Origin: Candidatus Binatia bacterium | Lineage (GTDB): Bacteria; Desulfobacterota; Binatia; UBA1149; CAITLU01 | Direction of reading: 5' to 3' | DNA: 64,000 nucleotides | Assembly (NCBI GenBank): GCA_036493895.1 | Contig: DASXOZ010000047.1 | Location: 1 to 64,000 of the forward strand | Shown here: one piece after another, positions 59,801 to 64,000 of the stretch | Numbering within the stretch: position 1 is the stretch's first letter | How the letters are laid out: each line of letters opens with the position of its first letter | Notes under the pieces: generated by a model | The model's input: only the letters and a program-made list of their open reading frames with translations | Told to the model about the DNA's origin: nothing | The model's database searches: none | Program-made: the position numbers and the translations under genes

Positions 59801-62800
59801 CGATCCCCGCGGCGTCGAGATCCTGCGCAGGAAGTTCGCGCTCACCGACTACGGATTCGAGGACTTCCGCTGGAGTACCGAGGGCGCACTGACGGGAACG
59901 TATTCGCTCGCCGTCTACCTCGTGCGCGGCAAGGAAGAGGACAAGCACTCACTGCTCGGCTCGACGTCGTTTCGGGTTGACGAATTTCAGCCCGACAAGC
60001 TCGGCGTGAGCTCGCGCTACATCGAGGACCGGCCGGGGTTGGTGGCGCCGGGCTGGGTGTCGCCGCAAGGCAAGTTCGAGGTCAAGGTGCAGAATCTCTT
60101 CGGGACGCCGGCCGTCGCGAACAACGTCAAGGGAACCATGCTGGTTCGCCGGTGGGACGGAACGTTCCCGGCGTTTCCGCAGTACGACTTCTACTCGCGC
60201 GAGAGCATTTCGGAGCTTCCCACCCAGAACGAGGACCTCGGAGAGCTCGCGACGGGCAGCGACGGGCTGGTGCATTTCGTGCCGGATCTCACGCGTTTTT
60301 CCGAGCAGGCATTCCGCCTGCAGTTTGCCGCCGAGGCTTTCGAGAAGGGCTCCGGCCGCTCGGTAGTAAGCACGGCCGAGGAGCTCGTATCGTCGGCAGC
60401 TCACTTCGTCGGCTTCAAGGCCGACGGCAGTCTCGATTTCATCGCAAAGGGCGCCGGGCGAAAGGTCTCGCTGATCGCGGTCGGCGCGGACCTGAAGGCG
60501 ACCGATCTTGCGGGAGCCAGGCTGAGGCTCGAGCAGACCACGAAGATCTCGGCGCTGGTCAAGCTTCCCAACGGAACGCTGGAGTATCAGCTCACGCCGA
60601 AGGTCACGACGGCCTGGGAAGGCACGGTCGACGTAGCGACCGCCGGCACCGACTTCGCGCTGAAGACCGACGAGCCCGGGGACTACCGGCTGCGTCTTTC
60701 GGATCCGTCCGGTACGGAGCTGGCCGTCGTGCACTATCTGGTGCACGGCGAGGGCAACACGACCTTCATGGCCGACCGGTCGGCCGAGGTCGGGATCCGA
60801 TTGAGCAAGTCGTCGGCCGAGCCGGACGAAGAGATCGAGGTCTCGATCGACACTCCGTATGTCGGCGCGGGGCTCCTGACGATCGAACGCGACAAGGTCT
60901 ACGCTGCCAAGTGGTTCAAGACCGACACGCTCTCGTCCGTTCAGCGCATCCGGGTTCCCCGGGGCATCGTCGGAAACGCCTACGTTAGCGTGGCGTTCGT
61001 CCGATCGCTCGACTCGCGTGACATCTTCGCGCCGCCGCTCAGCTACGGTGTCCAGCCGTTCTCGATTGCGCGCTCTGAGTACACGACGTCGATCGACCTT
61101 GACGTTCCGCCTGCGGCAAAACCTGGCCGCGACCTGGAGGTCGGCTACAAGACGAGCAATGTCGGCCGCGTGCTCGTCTACGCGGTGGACGAAGGCATCC
61201 TCCAGTTCGCGCGCTACAAGAACCCGCAGCCGGTCTCCAGCTTCGTGCCCAAGCGGGCGCTGGAGGTAAGCACCTACCAGATCCTCGACCTGCTGCTGCC
61301 CGACCACAAGATCGTCGAGGAGCTTTCGTCCGCGGGCGGAGACGAGGACGTCGGCCTCGGCAAGTTCAAGAATCCGTTTGCACGAAAGAAGCGGCAGCCG
61401 ATGGCGTTCTGGTCGGGAATCCTGCCCGAAGGCTCCGAGGGAACGGTGAAGATCCCGATTCCGGAGGATTTCAACGGGACCGTGCGCGTGATCGCGGTGC
61501 AGGTCGGCGCGGGCAAGCTCGGCGTCGCCAGCGCCCAGACCATCGCCCAGCACGACTTCGTCATCGATCCCCAGGCGCCGTACTTCGTCTCGCCGGGCGA
61601 TGAGTTCGAAGTAGGCGCGACGGTGGCCAACACGGTCAAAGGCTCCGGCAAGGACGTCAAGGTGGACCTATCGGTCACGCCGTCGGCGGGATTCGAGATC
61701 GTCGACAAGAAAAGTGTGCAGCTCGTCATTCCGGAAGGCGAGGACCGCTCCTTCCGCTTGCGGCTGCGTGCAAGGGACGTTCTCGGACCCCAGGATTTTC
61801 GTATCGAGGCGACCGGACTCGACCGCAAGGAGTCCGCGACCGAGACGATCAGCCTGCGCCCGCCGCAGCCGCTGAGGACCTCGCTGCAGAGCGGGATCTA
61901 CCGGCCGGACAAGGACGGCGACAATGCGGAGAAGTCGATCGGCGCTCTTCGCCCGCTGTATCCGGATCTGCGCGACGTCTCGGCGTCGATCTCTTCTTCG
62001 CCGCTCACCGTTGGCCAGGGACTGGTCACCTATCTCAAGAACTATCCGTACGGCTGCACCGAGCAGCTCGTCAGCACCGCCTTTCCCGCCGTGCTCTACG
62101 GCACGGATCCGGAGCTCGGCCTCAACTCGAAGGACGTCGAGCGCCTTACCAGGCGTGCGTTCCAGGCGCTGAGCGCGCGCCAGCGCGCCGACGGTTCGTT
62201 CGGACTGTGGGACGCGACATCCCGGTCGGACGAGTTGTTCTCGGTGTACGCCGTCCACCTGCTGCTCGAAGCCAAGCAGCGATCTCTGGAAGTTCCGGAA
62301 GCGGTTCTCGCGCGGGGCAAGGACTGGCTGACAACGCTCGGCCAGACCACGTCGTACCAGCCTTACGAACAACTCGCCCAGTGCTATGCGCTCTACCTGC
62401 GGGCCCGCGCCGGAGAGCGCGTGACCACGCAAGCCCAGGCCATGGTGTCGGAGCTGGATCGCCAATGGCAGGCGGCCTGGCGGGACACGAGCATGGCAAT
62501 GTTCCTGGCCGCGACGTTCCGGCAGCTTCAGATGGACACGCAGGCCAATGCTCTGCTCAAGAAGCCGGGACAGGTCTGGAATCGGCCGAACTTCCCGTGG
62601 CCGCTCTCCGATCCCGCGGTGCACGCGTCCATTTACGCCTGGCTGTCCTCGAAGCATTTCGACAAGGACAGCTGGCTGTCTCCGCTCGACACCATGCTCG
62701 GCGTCAGCGCGATGATCGACGACGGGAGCTTTACGTCGTTCTCGAGCTCGTTCGCGCTGCTGGGCCTGTCGGCGACGGGGGAGGCTCTCAGCCAGACCCA

Positions 62801-63407
62801 GCGTGAACAGTTGAAGATTCAGGCCCGCAGTGCCACCGGTGCGACGGCTCTGCCACTGTCCGGCCAGAGAATCCTCAAGGTGGACGTGCCGGCGGAGACG
62901 ACCGAGCTGCGCTACGGTGGCCAGAGCGGGCAGATGTACTTCTTCGGCCTCGCCCAGACGGGGTTCGACCGGGTCGCTGCCGAACCGTTCGAAAACGGGC
63001 TCACGATCGAGCGCGAGCTGCGTGACGACAAGGGAGAGAAGAAGGACGCATTCGACCTGCAGGACAAGCTTGAGGTCACCCTCTTCCTGAAGGGGTCGGA
63101 ATTTCTTTCGCAGATGGCGGTGCTGGAGCTGATCCCGGGCGGCTTCGAGATCGATCTCGGCGAAGACGGACTGGCCGCGAGAAAGTCGCTGCGCCCCGGG
63201 CCGAATTCGTGGGAGCCCGAATTCATCGACGTGCAGGAAGACAGGATCGTCTTCTTTGGCGACGTTCCGAAGGAGACGGCGACGTTCACCTACCGGCTGA
63301 AGCCGCTCAGTCGCGGCAAGTACACGTTTGCGGCCCCGTACGCCGAGGGAATGTACGATCCAACCAAGAGGTTCCTCGGGCGATCAAGCGTGGTGGAGGT
63401 GCGGTGA
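56814..63407 (+). CDS. bacterial alpha-2-macroglobulin family lipoprotein (YfhM-like)
   Basis: This 2,197-residue periplasmic protease trap has a lipoprotein signal with lipobox LASC (FLVFLPALLASC). A long series of beta-sandwich (MG) domains follows, including one with the segment ALVFSDRGIYRPGEE. The thioester is Cys1748 in YGCTEQ, so covalent trapping of proteases is expected. An Asp/Glu-rich insert occurs near residues 785-815 and is not part of the core. ATG 56814 is chosen because the signal starts there. It overlaps pbpC by 4 bp, a pairing seen in many bacteria, suggesting protection of the cell when its wall is breached. Confidence 0.93.
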   Translation: MAFFPSIKKANLAFFLVFLPALLASCGGDYAAGSSAPPRPQAAVSSAAPPQSQPSAVVATPNAIHVELAPFDRYPSGDKFPLVFRFTAPAAPSDRTAEANFAQLRVTPAAYGEWRWMSDSELEFEPREAWHPGEEIEISLQGLVTSDGTQAAGPPVAPETFHVTLPPATVSLGSCEFSIHNRAPLVQYPVVRLRFNYPPDLKSSAAFVHLTLKKGQGEETLQTTTSSSYETTMEIVGPYLFRPEQPSEIRFKLDKGLPFVGGGTLEKGIECVLAADPDGWDKIAESMKPAAPVPPLVVIEAEGPQHPIGMNSDAREPLVVRFRKAFSQAWETAYVAHGKPKGITLDKGLTLDPPIPGVWKTDATDDKAIDFVPAAPWPIGLPVRIAVDQNAFPDVKLKDASSVFQTPALSVSITQAELYTDPQDPSIRQVVATLEFSHAPKPGEIERQMSVRMRVEPQKDFAAARTLGFSVAPDPKQPLLFYIRSDSFDLPEEPAEARFELAAGVSAAQGGAPTKSVAVTQLRIPSRREIFRIASTSLSVVKKNEESLQRVVTVEVTEPTAPEDLQRALEMYVLPDCADEQFRKLCREQGQFGDESLVTEDVLRQSMPIAVSAVPRDEATLPRTFSFSFDAPGKREVFLRVKQGLQSQTRFQLAREYRSVQFVQPFPRDLRIMHDGALLSLSGSRQLGVSLRGVPKVEYELARILPHDVPHLITVTSGTFAKPSFNSYQIGLDQLAERFNYTESFPVEQTGKTYYSSVDFGRFLSVGTAPHGLFVLTVREKKDEPADKSASDEDVGDEGTDDSAADCGEDDEGCGGYTGHGRGEDSERYSGSSSAMSDQRLVLLTDLGLLVKDTLAGEHTVFVMSFRSGEPVAGATVKLLGQNGAPVFTATSDPDGQVHFPSTRDLKKEKVPLVYVVEKGDDYSFLPFGRNDRQLNFSRFETGGVFNKEEAEGLRALVFSDRGIYRPGEESRFGIIVRRRNLDAAGSDLPLEISLRDPRGVEILRRKFALTDYGFEDFRWSTEGALTGTYSLAVYLVRGKEEDKHSLLGSTSFRVDEFQPDKLGVSSRYIEDRPGLVAPGWVSPQGKFEVKVQNLFGTPAVANNVKGTMLVRRWDGTFPAFPQYDFYSRESISELPTQNEDLGELATGSDGLVHFVPDLTRFSEQAFRLQFAAEAFEKGSGRSVVSTAEELVSSAAHFVGFKADGSLDFIAKGAGRKVSLIAVGADLKATDLAGARLRLEQTTKISALVKLPNGTLEYQLTPKVTTAWEGTVDVATAGTDFALKTDEPGDYRLRLSDPSGTELAVVHYLVHGEGNTTFMADRSAEVGIRLSKSSAEPDEEIEVSIDTPYVGAGLLTIERDKVYAAKWFKTDTLSSVQRIRVPRGIVGNAYVSVAFVRSLDSRDIFAPPLSYGVQPFSIARSEYTTSIDLDVPPAAKPGRDLEVGYKTSNVGRVLVYAVDEGILQFARYKNPQPVSSFVPKRALEVSTYQILDLLLPDHKIVEELSSAGGDEDVGLGKFKNPFARKKRQPMAFWSGILPEGSEGTVKIPIPEDFNGTVRVIAVQVGAGKLGVASAQTIAQHDFVIDPQAPYFVSPGDEFEVGATVANTVKGSGKDVKVDLSVTPSAGFEIVDKKSVQLVIPEGEDRSFRLRLRARDVLGPQDFRIEATGLDRKESATETISLRPPQPLRTSLQSGIYRPDKDGDNAEKSIGALRPLYPDLRDVSASISSSPLTVGQGLVTYLKNYPYGCTEQLVSTAFPAVLYGTDPELGLNSKDVERLTRRAFQALSARQRADGSFGLWDATSRSDELFSVYAVHLLLEAKQRSLEVPEAVLARGKDWLTTLGQTTSYQPYEQLAQCYALYLRARAGERVTTQAQAMVSELDRQWQAAWRDTSMAMFLAATFRQLQMDTQANALLKKPGQVWNRPNFPWPLSDPAVHASIYAWLSSKHFDKDSWLSPLDTMLGVSAMIDDGSFTSFSSSFALLGLSATGEALSQTQREQLKIQARSATGATALPLSGQRILKVDVPAETTELRYGGQSGQMYFFGLAQTGFDRVAAEPFENGLTIERELRDDKGEKKDAFDLQDKLEVTLFLKGSEFLSQMAVLELIPGGFEIDLGEDGLAARKSLRPGPNSWEPEFIDVQEDRIVFFGDVPKETATFTYRLKPLSRGKYTFAAPYAEGMYDPTKRFLGRSSVVEVR

Positions 63408-64000
63408 CGTTGCCCCGCCACAGGTGGGAACGTCTGGCGAGACGCGTCGGCACGGTTCTGCTCGTCGTCGCTGCGGTCGTCACGGTCGCGTGGCTGGCTC
63501 TTGCGCTGGTCGCACCGCCGGCTCTCAACGCTTCCCGTCCGGCTTCGAAGGTATTGTTCGACAGCCGCGGACAGCTGTTGTCGCTCGCGCTGTCGTCGGA
63601 CGAGCGCTACCGCGTCCCGGTCCCGTACGAGGAGATTTCGCCGGAATTCGTGCGCGCGACGCTGCTCTATGAAGACAAGCATTTTCTGAGCCATTTTGGC
63701 GTCAATCCGTTCTCGCTCGCACGCGGCGCGCTGATGTCGGCGTTCGTCCCGAAGCGGCCGATCGGCGGCTCTACGATCACGATGCAGCTCGCGCGGATGG
63801 AGCTCGGTCTGAGCACGCGAAGCATCCGGGGCAAGCTCGAGCAGATCTTCTGGGCGCTGGTGCTCGAACGTCACTACGGCAAGCGGCAGATCCTCGAGGC
63901 ATACCTCAACGAAGCTCCCTACGGCGCGAACATCGAAGGCATCGGTGCGGCAAGCCTCGTCTATTTTCGCAAGTCCGCCGGGCATCTCTCGGCCGGCGAG
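63404..64000 (+). CDS. pbpC: penicillin-binding protein 1C, N-terminal part (runs off the window)
   Basis: This frame begins at GTG 63404, overlapping the macroglobulin stop, and stays open to the window end (199 codons seen). One membrane anchor (residues 15-36) is followed by the glycosyltransferase 51 domain with YEDKHFLSHFGVNP, GGSTITMQLAR and ILEAYLNEAPYGANIEGIGA. PBP1C polymerises glycan strands in the periplasm. The transpeptidase domain lies beyond the window. Confidence 0.9.
   Translation, partial: MTLPRHRWERLARRVGTVLLVVAAVVTVAWLALALVAPPALNASRPASKVLFDSRGQLLSLALSSDERYRVPVPYEEISPEFVRATLLYEDKHFLSHFGVNPFSLARGALMSAFVPKRPIGGSTITMQLARMELGLSTRSIRGKLEQIFWALVLERHYGKRQILEAYLNEAPYGANIEGIGAASLVYFRKSAGHLSAGE

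Overview
This 64 kb window is very GC-rich chromosomal DNA. Its genes are densely packed, often overlap by 4 bp (ATGA or GTGA), and commonly use GTG or TTG starts. The content suggests a free-living, respiring, Gram-negative-type bacterium: cbb3 oxidase, ETF and an ETF:quinone-type Fe-S protein, an outer-membrane porin, a lipoprotein alpha-2-macroglobulin, Ku/LigD end joining and secreted cysteine-rich repeat proteins. The style fits a deltaproteobacterial-like lineage (Desulfobacterota, Binatota or Myxococcota). That placement is an inference; no rRNA or phylogenetic marker is present.

Layout. 1-3.5 kb: an acyl carrier protein / PlsC-type acyltransferase / phosphopantetheinyl transferase operon, a convergent alpha/beta hydrolase and a DUF192 protein. 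3.7-6.6 kb: a membrane Fe-S oxidoreductase resembling ETF:menaquinone oxidoreductase, then a Ser/Arg/Lys-tailed nucleoid-like protein. 6.7-12.4 kb: a non-homologous end-joining island. LigD is split into separate phosphoesterase, ligase and polymerase cistrons, and facing them are a hemerythrin-like protein, Ku and a second polymerase-domain protein. 12.4-15.0 kb: a NapC/NirT tetraheme cytochrome with a tiny membrane partner, a small cytochrome c, a zinc-ribbon-like protein and a ferritin-like di-iron protein. 15.6-28.0 kb: a globin-coupled sensor kinase, a sigma54 activator, a well-matched sigma54 promoter and a ten-gene cbb3 oxidase operon (cytochrome c, ccoN-O-Q-P-G-H-I-S, TauE/SafE-like). 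The arrangement reads as one O2/NO-responsive regulatory unit.

28-33 kb: a flavoprotein hydroxylase with an (AQD)6 tract, and a secreted protein with eight 32-residue Cys repeats. 32.8-38.3 kb: a small exported Cys/His protein, a porin, a complete Zn/Mn-type ABC transporter and undecaprenyl-diphosphatase. 38.3-45.0 kb: an SGNH hydrolase, etfBA, a formyltransferase, a SpoIIAA-like protein, a Baeyer-Villiger-type monooxygenase and a GST. 45.3-53.2 kb: a polytopic membrane protein, YbaK, a small three-gene membrane/redox operon, a DNA alkylation-repair pair (Ada/AlkA fusion plus Ogt) and a DUF222-HNH protein.

53.2-56.2 kb: an intact 2,377 bp IS1595-family element with terminal inverted repeats, a perfect 8 bp target duplication (ACGTAACA) and passenger genes. 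It sits just upstream of the HNH gene and beside a decayed IS91-family transposase. 56.8-64.0 kb: a large bacterial alpha-2-macroglobulin followed by the start of penicillin-binding protein 1C, a well-known pairing. No rRNA, tRNA or CRISPR array was recognised.
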